Source: Arenimonas sp. (GTDB lineage Bacteria > Pseudomonadota > Alphaproteobacteria > Rhizobiales > Rhizobiaceae). From it: a stretch of DNA of 64,000 bases. This document shows, one piece after another, positions 53,101-61,566 of this stretch. Location: positions 17,850 to 81,849 of the forward strand of contig JAIBEK010000037.1 of the NCBI GenBank assembly GCA_019459145.1, written 5' to 3'. Both the position numbers and the translations under genes were made by a program. The notes beneath the pieces are model-generated. The model was not told the origin of the DNA, made no database searches, and worked only from the letters and a program-made list of their open reading frames with translations. The stretch's first letter is position 1. Every line of letters begins with the position of its first letter.

Positions 53101-54342
53101 ATGGCATTCTGGGCACAACCGCTTAATGATCGTGAGGTCGTGGATCTCTTTGAAGAAGCTCAAGGAAAATTTCCGGGTGTCAATGGCAGCCTGAGAGCAG
53201 CAGCAACCCAACTCAGTATAGACAACGTCGAAGGTCAGGAATTCAAGCTACTAAAAAAGAATGCAGGTTACTCCGTCACACAATTCAATCTCACCTACGG
53301 CAAAACGACATTCTCGTACCGACGAACAAATGACAAAGGCACGGGCCTGGCCGAAGTTGAAATTCATATTAATGACGGCGTAAAAGCGGCCGGATTAGAG
53401 TTCCAATTTTCACTATTCGCACTAAAGAAACTGGGAAACCCACCCTCAAGCGGAAGTGCTTTGAATGCAGGCAACCTTGCAGCCGACGTGATTAAGATCG
53501 AGTCGGCACTTGCGGGCGCAGTTGATCAATTTTCCGAGCTTCAAAGGTCGTTCCTTGAGAAAAACGAGAGCCTTCGCGAGGCTCATGCAAATGAAATTGA
53601 ACGCCTCAAGGCTGATCTAGAGCTAGAGAGAAAAGAAAACGTCGAACGTTTCCGAAGCGAGCGATCAAATCTTGACGCGGAGATCGAATCGAAGAGACAG
53701 GAAATTGAAAAAGCGAAGAAAGATCTGGATGATCGGTCAAATACTTTTGTCCGGAGAGCGATACGCAGCGAGATAAAAGAGTCGATCACCGGCTCGCTCG
53801 CTTCGTCCTTGTTTTCTGCCAACACCGCTTCCCAGCGACGGCCTGTGCGATGGGCTTATTGGCTCTTCATTGTCGCCGCCGCCGCATTTACCATTTTCAG
53901 TAGCTATCAGATCGCACTCCTCCCTTCGCTCGAGGCAGCAACCGGCATAATTCTCATTATCAAGGCATCGGTGGGAGGCTTCACCACAATTGGGTTGGCC
54001 CTCCTTTATTTGAAATGGGAAACGACATGGATAAATCAACAAGCGGAATTTGAGCGGATCCTGTCGGCAACCAGAACCGACATTGATCGGGCAAGCTGGG
54101 TAGTCGAATCTCTTCTGGAGTGGAACAGAGAAGCTCAGACGCCTATGCCGGCCGAACTGCTTGCTGCTTTGACTCGTCGGCTCTTTGACTGGGATGCAAA
54201 ACTGGAAGAAAGCCAGTCGCCTGCGGACTCGCTTGCCTCGGCCATCTTAGGGTCGGCCTCAAACCTAAAGATCGGTCCCAACGGAGCGGAATTGGATATC
54301 AGCAACAGGGGTCTCAAACGCCTACAAGCTGATCAACAATAG
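53101..54342 (+). CDS. Orphan coiled-coil membrane protein, AT-richer than neighbours
   Basis: A 413-residue protein I do not recognise. Residues 1-115 look like a compact alpha/beta domain. Residues about 142-226 form a long charged coiled coil (ELQRSFLEKNESLREAHANE, then EIESKRQEIEKAKKDLDD). Two transmembrane helices lie at about 251-273 and 280-304. A soluble helical tail follows (305-413). GGAGGG precedes the ATG. Codon use is visibly more A/T-rich (AAT, AAA, ATT, ATA) than in any neighbour, which suggests transfer. The gene sits 52 bases behind the helicase gene. Confidence 0.8.
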   Translation: MAFWAQPLNDREVVDLFEEAQGKFPGVNGSLRAAATQLSIDNVEGQEFKLLKKNAGYSVTQFNLTYGKTTFSYRRTNDKGTGLAEVEIHINDGVKAAGLEFQFSLFALKKLGNPPSSGSALNAGNLAADVIKIESALAGAVDQFSELQRSFLEKNESLREAHANEIERLKADLELERKENVERFRSERSNLDAEIESKRQEIEKAKKDLDDRSNTFVRRAIRSEIKESITGSLASSLFSANTASQRRPVRWAYWLFIVAAAAFTIFSSYQIALLPSLEAATGIILIIKASVGGFTTIGLALLYLKWETTWINQQAEFERILSATRTDIDRASWVVESLLEWNREAQTPMPAELLAALTRRLFDWDAKLEESQSPADSLASAILGSASNLKIGPNGAELDISNRGLKRLQADQQ

Positions 54343-54374
54343 TTTCAGTATTGGAAAGGGACATAGCGGCCCCC

Positions 54375-54653
54375 TCACCCCCGCGCCTCTTGCCCGCGGT
54401 GCAGCCACATCAGTTCCATCTGTACCGCCGCCTGGAAATCCATGATCTCGGCGCGCATTTCCTCTTCCGGGCAGCCGAGCGCCAGAAGTTCGGCGCCAAG
54501 CGCGCGGCAGGTGGTGCGCCAATAGTCGACGGCGGCCGGGCCGTGGCAAGTGTCGAGTTCCTCGGCCGAGCGGCGAACGAGGTCACGGCGGCTGGCGAGC
54601 GGGAAAAAGGCGATGGACGGGGTGGCCTTATCGGTCGGGGCGTCGTTACGCAT
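54375..54653 (-). CDS. Small DUF6074-like protein
   Basis: A 92-residue soluble protein with pattern ASRRDLVRRSAEELDTCHGPAAVDYWRTTCRALGAELLALGCPEEEM, which I associate with the DUF6074 family, often on rhizobial chromosomes and phage-like regions. It has three cysteines without a clear metal motif. Function is unknown. It is convergent with the coiled-coil orphan gene. Confidence 0.68.
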   Translation of the reverse strand: MRNDAPTDKATPSIAFFPLASRRDLVRRSAEELDTCHGPAAVDYWRTTCRALGAELLALGCPEEEMRAEIMDFQAAVQMELMWLHRGQEARG

Positions 54654-54750
54654 GCGCTACATCCTCACGTTTACAAAACACGTGTAGAATCAGCGTGGTT
54701 AATGTTCCGTTTCGGCGCCGCCCGAAGGTGCCGGAAAGGGACAGAATGAA

Positions 54751-54776
54751 GCCCCCGGGCATTTTCGCCCGGAGGC
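54751..54776 (-). terminator. Hairpin after the PQQ dehydrogenase gene
   Basis: On the minus strand a ten-base stem (GCCTCCGGGC/GCCCGGGGGC, one T-G pair) with a six-base loop, followed by TTCATTCTG, which is T-rich but not a clean T run. It lies 19 bases past the stop codon. Confidence 0.6.
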
Positions 54777-54794
54777 CCCGGCTCCTCGTAGCTG

Positions 54795-57137
54795 TTATTC
54801 GGCCAGTCGATAGGCGATCACATAATCGCCCGGCTTGGTGCCGACCGACCCATGCCCGCCGGCCACCATGACGACATATTGCCGCCCGCCCTGCTCATAG
54901 GTCATCGGCGTTGCCTGCCCGCCCGCCGGCAGCCGCGCCTTCCACAGTTCCTCGCCGGTGGTCAGGTCATAGGCCCTGAGATAATTGTCGACAGCCGCCC
55001 CGAGGAAGACGACGCCGCCCTTGGTGATCATCGGCCCGCCGATCCCCGGCACGCCCACCTTGAAGGGCAGCGGCAGCGGCGTCATGTCCATCACGGTGCC
55101 GTTGCGGTGCTGATAGGCGATCTCGCCGGTGCGCAGATCGGCGCCGGCCACCGTGCCCCATGGCGGGGCCTGGCAGGGAATGCCGAGCGGCGACAGGAAC
55201 GGCCCCATGTAGACGCCGTAGGGCGCGCCGTCATTGCGGTTCAACCCCTGTTCCGAGCCCTTCTCGTCCTGCTCCTTCGGCGGCACCTGGTCGCGCGGCA
55301 CCAGCCGTGAGGTAAAGGCCAGATAGGTCGGCATGCCGAACATTACCTGCCGCTCCGGATCGACAGCGACCGAGCCCCAGTTGAACGTGCCGAAATTGCC
55401 GGGATAGACCAGCGTGCCGTTAATCGACGGCGGCGTGTACTGGCCATCGTAGTCGAGCTTGTGGAAAGCGATGCGGCACAGCATCTGGTCGATCAGCGTG
55501 ACGCCCCACATGTCCTTTTCCTCCAGCCGGTCCGGGCGGAAGGTAAGCTTGGTGATCGGCTGGGTCGGCGCGGTGAAATCACCCTCGACAGCGCCCTCCG
55601 GTGCTGGGATTTCCTCGATCGGCAGGATCGGCTGGCCGGTGCGCCGGTCGAGCACATAGACATCGCCCTGCTTGGTCGGCCCGACGAGCGCCGGAACGGC
55701 GGTGCCGTCCTTGGTGGTGATGTCGAGCAGCACCGGTTGCGCCGGCACGTCCATGTCCCACAGATCGTGATGCACGGTCTGGCGCACCCAGCGATCCGCC
55801 CCGGTATTGATGTCGAGCGCGACGATCGACGAGGAATATTTCTCCACGCTCTCGCTGCGGCCGATGCCGATCTGGTCGGGTACCTGGTTGCCGAGAGGAA
55901 TATAGACAAGGCCCAATTGCTCATCGACCGAGAACACCGACCAGCTGTTCGGCGAATTGGCGGTATAGGTCTCGCCGGGGCCGATCGGCGCGGTCTCAGC
56001 CGGATTGGCGCTGTCCCAGTTCCATACCAGGGCGCCGGTATTGACGTCGAAGGCCCGGATCACGCCGGACTGCGACTTGGTCGAATAGTTGTCGTTGACC
56101 GCCCCGCCGATGATGATCTTGCCTGCGGCGATGACCGGCGGCGAGGTCGAGTAGTAGTAGCCGGCCGGATTATACGGCATGCCGGCTTCGAGACGGAGCG
56201 TGCCCTTGTCGGCAAAGCTCTCGCAGACCTTGCCGGTTGCGGCATCGAGCGCGATCAGCCGCGCATCCGAGGTCGGCAGGTAGACGCGCGTGGCGCATTC
56301 GGCCCCCGCGGTCGCCGCCGGATCGGCATAGTAGGTCACGCCGCGGCAGGTCTGGTGCTGACGGTCGGGATTGAGGCCCGCATTCGGATCGAACTTCCAC
56401 TTTTCCTTGCCGGTCGCCGCATCCACGGCGATCGCCCAGTTGTGCGGCGTGCACAGATAGAGGGTGTCGGCCACCTTGAGCGGCGTCACCTGATAGGTCG
56501 TCTCGCCGACATCGTCGGGCAGCTTGACGTCGCCGGTCTGGTAGGTCCAGGCGACCTTCAGCTTGTCGACATTCTCGGTGGTGATCTCGGCAAGCGGCGA
56601 ATAGCGCTGGCCATAGAGCGTGCGGCCATACTGGTGCCATTCGCCATCCGGCACGTTTCCGCCAAGGGAAGGCGTCGCCGCGACCTTGTCGCTCGGCAGA
56701 GATCCTGCACGATCATAGGGATCGACGCTCATGGCATAGCCGGCAATGACGAAGGAAAAGACAACCGGGATCGCCACAGGCCATGGGCTTGCCGGTCGTC
56801 CCAGCGCCTCGGCGCTACGCGGCCGGGCCAGCGGCCGGCGCACGGCCGGAAGCATCAACCACAGTCCGAGCAGCACGATCAACCCGCCGCGGGTTCCGAG
56901 CTGCCACCAGTCGAAGCCGACCTCGTAGACCGCCCAGCCAAGACTGGCGAGGATCAGCAGGCCATGCAGCCACAGCGCTTCGGCGCGGCGGGCGACGATC
57001 AGCACGGCGGTGATCATCAGGATGATGCCGGCTGCCAGATAGTACGGACTGCCGGACAGCGCCACGAGCTGCGCGCCGCCGACGGCGAGTATCAACCCGA
57101 GCGCACCGAACAGCACGGCGGTGAAGAGATTGAGCAT
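54795..57137 (-). CDS. gcd: Membrane-bound PQQ-dependent dehydrogenase (glucose/quinate/shikimate family)
   Basis: A quinoprotein that oxidises a sugar or cyclic polyol on the periplasmic side and reduces ubiquinone. It has 780 residues. About five transmembrane helices lie in residues 1-145, then an eight-bladed PQQ propeller. This has GNVPDGEWHQYGRTLYGQRYSPLAEITTENV, the recurrent TGEELWKARLPAGG-type blade endings, and HRNGTVMDMTPLPLPFKVGVPGIGGPMIT near the end. Length fits glucose dehydrogenase (Gcd). Quinate dehydrogenase is the alternative. The ATG at 57137 is chosen over a TTG two codons earlier. No pqq synthesis genes are in the window. Confidence 0.9.
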   Translation of the reverse strand: MLNLFTAVLFGALGLILAVGGAQLVALSGSPYYLAAGIILMITAVLIVARRAEALWLHGLLILASLGWAVYEVGFDWWQLGTRGGLIVLLGLWLMLPAVRRPLARPRSAEALGRPASPWPVAIPVVFSFVIAGYAMSVDPYDRAGSLPSDKVAATPSLGGNVPDGEWHQYGRTLYGQRYSPLAEITTENVDKLKVAWTYQTGDVKLPDDVGETTYQVTPLKVADTLYLCTPHNWAIAVDAATGKEKWKFDPNAGLNPDRQHQTCRGVTYYADPAATAGAECATRVYLPTSDARLIALDAATGKVCESFADKGTLRLEAGMPYNPAGYYYSTSPPVIAAGKIIIGGAVNDNYSTKSQSGVIRAFDVNTGALVWNWDSANPAETAPIGPGETYTANSPNSWSVFSVDEQLGLVYIPLGNQVPDQIGIGRSESVEKYSSSIVALDINTGADRWVRQTVHHDLWDMDVPAQPVLLDITTKDGTAVPALVGPTKQGDVYVLDRRTGQPILPIEEIPAPEGAVEGDFTAPTQPITKLTFRPDRLEEKDMWGVTLIDQMLCRIAFHKLDYDGQYTPPSINGTLVYPGNFGTFNWGSVAVDPERQVMFGMPTYLAFTSRLVPRDQVPPKEQDEKGSEQGLNRNDGAPYGVYMGPFLSPLGIPCQAPPWGTVAGADLRTGEIAYQHRNGTVMDMTPLPLPFKVGVPGIGGPMITKGGVVFLGAAVDNYLRAYDLTTGEELWKARLPAGGQATPMTYEQGGRQYVVMVAGGHGSVGTKPGDYVIAYRLAE

Positions 57138-57502
57138 GTGCAAATTCCATTAGGTTCTGAAAAGCATGATTTGCCCGGCCTGGGAGTGACCCGACATGTC
57201 GGCAACGACCGGCGGCCTGATTTGTTCCATCGAGTCTCGCTTGAGCCAAAGGAAGTGACCGCGAATCCGGAGTGCAAAGGACTGGGCGAGAGGCCAGTCC
57301 CGCGCCGATCTCCTCCTTGTGGGGGAGATGTCCGGCAGGACAAAGGGGGACGAGCTTGCTGGGCACTGAAGGGGAAGGAAGACCGCCCGACCAAAGCCCG
57401 GCCGCGGTCTGCGCGGTTACTTTAGCCTGCCGCGCCCCCTTGATCCCGCCCCTCCCCCTTGCCATCTTGCGGGCGGCCCAGCCAATCGAAAGGACAAAGC
57501 CC
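57138..57502. other. Divergent intergenic region with a repeat
   Basis: A 365-base stretch between the PQQ dehydrogenase start (minus) and pncA (plus). It holds the GC-rich repeat at 57302-57350. No gene or clear operator is seen besides this repeat. Confidence 0.5.
57302..57350. repeat. GC-rich rhizobial repeat, ATCTCC...GGAGAT hairpin type
   Basis: ATCTCC (57308-57313) pairs with GGAGAT (57324-57329), followed by GTCCGGCAGGACAAAGGGGG. This form is often seen between rhizobial genes and differs from the repeat at 21624. Only one copy is in the window. Confidence 0.6.
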
Positions 57503-58132
57503 ATGACCCGCGCCCTGCTGCTGATCGATATCCAGAACGGCTTCTGCCCGGGCGGCAACCTGCCGGTCGCAGGTGGCGACCAGGTCGTGCCGGTCGCCAA
57601 TGCGCTGATGCACAGCGGACGCTATGACCTGATCGTCGCCTCGCAGGACTGGCACCCCGCCAACCACGGCAGTTTCGCCTCGCAGCATCCCGGCGCAAAA
57701 CCCTTCGACCTGGGCGAACTCTCGGGCAAGCCGCAGGTGCTCTGGCCCGATCATTGCGTTCAGGGAACGCCGGACGCCGAATTCCATCCCGGTCTCGATC
57801 TGTCTGCCATCGCCCATGTGCAGAAGAAGGGCGAGAACCCCGCCGTCGACAGCTACTCCGCCTTTCGCGACAACGACCGCGCGGCGCTTACCGGCCTTGT
57901 CGGCTATCTGAAGAACAAGGGCGTCACGGCCCTCGACATCATGGGCCTCGCCACCGATTATTGCGTTAGATTCTCCGCCCTCGATGCCGTGGACATGCTG
58001 CCGGGCGTCCAGGTGCGCCTGATCGAGGACGGCTCGCGCGGCATCGACCCTGATGGTGTCCACGCCGCTATCGAGGAGATGCGATCGGCCGGTGTCGCCG
58101 TCGTGTCGAGCAAGGATATCCTTGCCGCCTGA
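57503..58132 (+). CDS. pncA: Nicotinamidase
   Basis: Converts nicotinamide to nicotinate in NAD salvage, and would also activate pyrazinamide. It has 209 residues. The catalytic triad is Asp9 (LLIDIQNGF), Lys109 (VQKKGENP) and Cys154 (LATDYCVRF). Metal ligands are Asp49 and His51 (SQDWHP) and His84 (WPDHCVQGT). AAAGGA precedes the ATG at 57503. It lies upstream of panC by about 165 bases and is probably a separate unit. Confidence 0.95.
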   Translation: MTRALLLIDIQNGFCPGGNLPVAGGDQVVPVANALMHSGRYDLIVASQDWHPANHGSFASQHPGAKPFDLGELSGKPQVLWPDHCVQGTPDAEFHPGLDLSAIAHVQKKGENPAVDSYSAFRDNDRAALTGLVGYLKNKGVTALDIMGLATDYCVRFSALDAVDMLPGVQVRLIEDGSRGIDPDGVHAAIEEMRSAGVAVVSSKDILAA

Positions 58133-58298
58133 ACCGGCCGAGCGAATGCCAGCAGGCCAGCGCACTACCCCCGCCCGAGTGCGGTCCAGGAAGCGACCAG
58201 GCTGGCCGGCGCCCTCATCCCCTTCTTCCGGCCGATTGATTTCCCCGCCCATCCACGCTAGGGGACCGGCGCGCCATAAGGTATTGCGGAGGACCGAT

Positions 58299-59171
58299 AT
58301 GGAGATCGTCACCACCATCGCCGAACTGCGAGAGCGGCTTGCCCCCCATCGCCGGGCCGGCCGGACCATCGGCTTCGTGCCGACCATGGGCTACTTGCAC
58401 CAGGGCCACCTCACGCTGGTTAACCGGGCGAAGGCGGAAAACGCGGTGACCGTCGTGTCGATCTTCGTCAACCCGCTGCAGTTCGGCGCCAACGAGGACC
58501 TCGCCAAATATCCCCGCGACTTCACCCGCGACAGCGCGCTTCTGGAGAAGGCCGGCGTCGATGTCCTCTTCGCCCCCGGCGTCGCCGACATGTATCCGAG
58601 GCCGATGGAAACCACGGTCGACGTGGCAACACTCGGCTCGCAACTCGAAGGGGCCGCCCGCCCCGGCCATTTCGCCGGCGTCGCCACCGTCGTCACCAAG
58701 CTGTTCAACATCGTCCAGCCGGACGCCGCCTATTTCGGTGAAAAAGACTACCAGCAGGTGGCAATCATCCGCCGCATGGTCGAGGATCTGGCCCAGCCGG
58801 TGCGCATCGTGCCGGTGCCGACCGTGCGCGAGGAAGACGGCCTCGCCTGCTCCTCGCGCAATGTCTACCTCAGCCCCGAACAGCGTGCCGCGGCGGTAAT
58901 CGTGCCGAAGGCGCTCGACGAGGCAGCGCGGCTGATCCGCTCCGGCATCGCCGACACGGCAAGGCTCGAGCAGATGATCGCGGACTTCATCCGCACGGAA
59001 CCCCTCGCCGAGCCCGAGGTGGTGGCGCTGCGCTACCCCGAGACGCTGGCCGAAATCGATCAGGTCCGCGGCCCGGTCCTGCTGCTGCTCTACGTGCGCA
59101 TCGGCCAGACGAAACTGCTCGACAACCGGGTGATCGACCTTTTCTCGCAAAACGGCATGGAGGCCGCCTGA
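58299..59171 (+). CDS. panC: Pantothenate synthetase
   Basis: ATP-dependent joining of pantoate and beta-alanine, the last step of pantothenate synthesis. It has 290 residues. The nucleotidyltransferase HxGH-type motif is in [16 protein letters not shown] (about residues 26-41). Further marks are [33 protein letters not shown] and [21 protein letters not shown] precedes the ATG at 58299. It is followed after one base by panB, so the two are coupled. Confidence 0.96.
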   Translation: MEIVTTIAELRERLAPHRRAGRTIGFVPTMGYLHQGHLTLVNRAKAENAVTVVSIFVNPLQFGANEDLAKYPRDFTRDSALLEKAGVDVLFAPGVADMYPRPMETTVDVATLGSQLEGAARPGHFAGVATVVTKLFNIVQPDAAYFGEKDYQQVAIIRRMVEDLAQPVRIVPVPTVREEDGLACSSRNVYLSPEQRAAAVIVPKALDEAARLIRSGIADTARLEQMIADFIRTEPLAEPEVVALRYPETLAEIDQVRGPVLLLLYVRIGQTKLLDNRVIDLFSQNGMEAA

Positions 59172-59172
59172 C

Positions 59173-60000
59173 ATGAGCACACCGCCCCGCCAGAAGCGGC
59201 TGACACCGGACGATATCACCGCCCTCAAGGGTGTCCGCCCGGCCGTCTGCCTGACCGCCTATACGACGCCGATGACCCGACTTCTCGATCCGCACTGCGA
59301 CCTGCTGCTCGTCGGCGACAGCCTCGGCATGGTGCTCTACGGCATGGAAACCACGGTCGGCGTCACCGTCGAGATGATGATCGCCCATGGCCAGGCGGTG
59401 ATGCGCGGGGCCGCCCATGCCTGCGTCATCGTCGACCTGCCCTTCGGCTCCTACCAGGAATCCAAGGAGCAGGCCTTCCGCACCGCCGCCCGCATCATGA
59501 AGGAAACCGGCTGCGACGGCGTCAAGCTGGAAGGCGGCGAGGAAATGGCGGAAACCGTCGCCTTCCTCGTGTCGCGCGGCGTGCCGGTGTTCGGCCATGT
59601 CGGGCTGATGCCGCAGCAGGTCAACACCGCCGGCGGCTATCGCTCCAAGGGCCACAGCGACAAGGAAGCCGACAAGATCCGCCGCGATGCCCGCGCCATC
59701 GATCAGGCCGGCGCCTTTGCCATCGTCATCGAGGGCACGGTGGAGCCGCTCGCCCGCGAGATCACCGGCACGCTATCGGCCGCCACCATCGGCATCGGCG
59801 CTTCGCCCGCCTGCGACGGCCAGGTGCTGGTCTCGGACGACATGCTGGGCCTGTTCAACGATTTCAAGCCGCGCTTCGTAAAGCACTACGCCGACCTCGC
59901 CGCGGTTATTTCCCAAGCGGCGGAAGACTATGCGGCGGAAGTCCGCGCCCGCAGCTTCCCCGCTCCGGAACACACGTTCCAGGTCCGGCCGAAGAAATAG
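59173..60000 (+). CDS. panB: 3-methyl-2-oxobutanoate hydroxymethyltransferase
   Basis: Makes ketopantoate from ketoisovalerate and methylene-tetrahydrofolate, the committed step of pantothenate synthesis. It has 275 residues. Motifs are [66 protein letters not shown] and the catalytic Glu in [13 protein letters not shown]. It shares its ketoisovalerate substrate with valine synthesis, whose genes ilvC and ilvIH are also in this window. Confidence 0.96.
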   Translation: MSTPPRQKRLTPDDITALKGVRPAVCLTAYTTPMTRLLDPHCDLLLVGDSLGMVLYGMETTVGVTVEMMIAHGQAVMRGAAHACVIVDLPFGSYQESKEQAFRTAARIMKETGCDGVKLEGGEEMAETVAFLVSRGVPVFGHVGLMPQQVNTAGGYRSKGHSDKEADKIRRDARAIDQAGAFAIVIEGTVEPLAREITGTLSAATIGIGASPACDGQVLVSDDMLGLFNDFKPRFVKHYADLAAVISQAAEDYAAEVRARSFPAPEHTFQVRPKK

Positions 60001-60032
60001 CCAGAGCGCGCAGACCCCGCAGGCCCGGCGGC

Positions 60033-60281
60033 TCAGACGCCGGGCGTCTGCTCCAGCTGGTAGATCGCGTCGTTGATCGCGTCGATCTGGCCGGTGATCA
60101 CCGCTTGGGCATCATAGAGACCGCGATTGTAGAAATGCGCGCCGATCTCCTTGGCGAAGAACTGCAGCATCCCCTCGGCCTCGAACCGGCCCACATCGAG
60201 CTCGAATTCGGTGAGAAAATAGTCCTGCACCTTCGCGACGATCGTCGCCTGATCTTCATTGGAAAAATCGAGTTTCGGCAA
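60033..60281 (-). CDS. DUF2164 family protein
   Basis: An 82-residue protein matching DUF2164 (QATIVAKVQDYFLTEFELDVGRFEAEGMLQFFAKEIGAHFYNRGLYDA). A TTG start at 60281 is preceded by AAGGAA and gives the usual family length. The ATG at 60320 has no ribosome site. It is convergent with panB. Function is unknown. Confidence 0.82.
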   Translation of the reverse strand: MPKLDFSNEDQATIVAKVQDYFLTEFELDVGRFEAEGMLQFFAKEIGAHFYNRGLYDAQAVITGQIDAINDAIYQLEQTPGV

Positions 60282-60541
60282 AGAACCGTTCCTTGTGGCG
60301 TCCCCCTCGTCGGGAACCATGCGAGACTAGAATATTTCGAGCCCGGGTGGGAAGCGCTTTTCCCGGCAGGAGATGCAGGAGAGGCGTGAAAGACATCGGC
60401 AAAGAGTGTCGCGGCGTCCCCGGCTCAAACGGGAACGCTCCATCGACATGTCAGGGGAATCAATCGACCCATCAGGCTTATTCGTTTGTTAAGCGAAGGG
60501 CTTGGCTCTAAAGGCTCAGGTCAAACGAGGTGCGACGACCG

Positions 60542-61258
60542 ATGAAATCCGACTATACCGAGGGCCTGCGCGGCAGCGTGCCGATCCTCGTTTCCACCAT
60601 TCCCTTCGCCGCCCTGTTCGGCGCGATCGCCGTCAGCAACGGCCAGACGGTGGCCGAGGCGACGCTGATGAGCGCGATCATCTTTGCCGGCGCCAGCCAG
60701 CTGGTCGGCATCGAGCTGTTCGGCCATTCCGTTCCCGTCTGGGTCATCGTGCTGTCGATCTTCGCCGTCAATTTCCGCCATATCCTCTATTCGGCGGCGA
60801 TCACGCCCTTCATCACGCACTTCTCCCCGGCGCAGAAAGCCCTCTCCTTCTTCCTGCTGACCGACCCCCAGTTTGCCCAGACCCTGACGCGCGGCGAGAC
60901 GGGAAGAAGCGTATCCTTTGCCTGGTACATGGGTTTCGCCACCACCATCTATGTCGGCTGGGTCGGAGTCAGCGCCATCGGCGCCGGTTTCGGCAAGCTC
61001 GTGGGCGATCCGAGGGCGCTCGGCTTCGACGTTCTCCTGCCGATCTATTTCATGGGCCTGGTGCTCGGCTTCCGCAAGCGGGCGAATTTCCTTGGCGTGG
61101 TCATCGTCAGTGCGGCCGTGTCGATCCTGGCGCAAAAGCTTGTCGGCTCACCCTGGCATGTCAGCATCGGGGCGCTTGCTGGCGTGCTTCTCGCCGCCCT
61201 CCTGCCGCCCAAGGCTGTCACGACCGGGGCCGGCACCGAAGCGGAGACCAGCGCATGA
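60542..61258 (+). CDS. azlC: AzlC family branched-chain amino acid exporter subunit
   Basis: A 238-residue inner-membrane protein with about eight helices. The family pattern SVPILVSTIPFAALFGAIAV and MSAIIFAGASQLVGIELFG is clear, as is FRHILYSAAITP. AzlC with AzlD exports branched-chain amino acids in other bacteria. The ATG at 60542 lies 11 bases after GAGG. A GTG at 60530 is an alternative. It overlaps azlD by four bases. Confidence 0.9.
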   Translation: MKSDYTEGLRGSVPILVSTIPFAALFGAIAVSNGQTVAEATLMSAIIFAGASQLVGIELFGHSVPVWVIVLSIFAVNFRHILYSAAITPFITHFSPAQKALSFFLLTDPQFAQTLTRGETGRSVSFAWYMGFATTIYVGWVGVSAIGAGFGKLVGDPRALGFDVLLPIYFMGLVLGFRKRANFLGVVIVSAAVSILAQKLVGSPWHVSIGALAGVLLAALLPPKAVTTGAGTEAETSA

Positions 61259-61566
61259 GCGAGCTTTTCACCCCGCATATGACGCTGCTCATTCTGGCCG
61301 GCGCGGTCGCCACCTACCTGACGCGGATCGGCGGTTATCTGTTGATGAGCCGGTTGAAGAACGTGCCGCCGCGCGTCGATGCGGCGCTCAATGCCGTGCC
61401 GGCGGCGGTTCTGACCACGCTGGTCGCCCCCGCCTTCTTCTCCGGCGGGATCGACGTCACCGTGGCCATGGCCGTGGCACTGGCGATCGGCCTCGGCTTT
61501 TCCTCCATCCCCATGCTGGTGGGCGGCTGGATCGCCGTGATGATCATGCGCCACCTGATCGGCTGA
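61255..61566 (+). CDS. azlD: AzlD family small membrane subunit
   Basis: The 103-residue partner of AzlC, with about four helices (TYLTRIGGYLLMSRLKNVPPRVDAALNAVPAAVLTTLVAPAFF family pattern). Its start overlaps the azlC stop (ATGA). Its last 23 bases overlap the 3' end of the convergent aminopeptidase gene. Confidence 0.9.
   Translation: MSELFTPHMTLLILAGAVATYLTRIGGYLLMSRLKNVPPRVDAALNAVPAAVLTTLVAPAFFSGGIDVTVAMAVALAIGLGFSSIPMLVGGWIAVMIMRHLIG

Noticed and set aside
57302..57350. Possible insertion sequence remnant before pncA
   Set aside because: No transposase frame or long inverted ends, only a short rhizobial palindromic repeat.
55461..57425. Open frame of 654 codons opposite the PQQ dehydrogenase gene
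   Set aside because: Antisense shadow of a clear quinoprotein gene, without ribosome site or domain.
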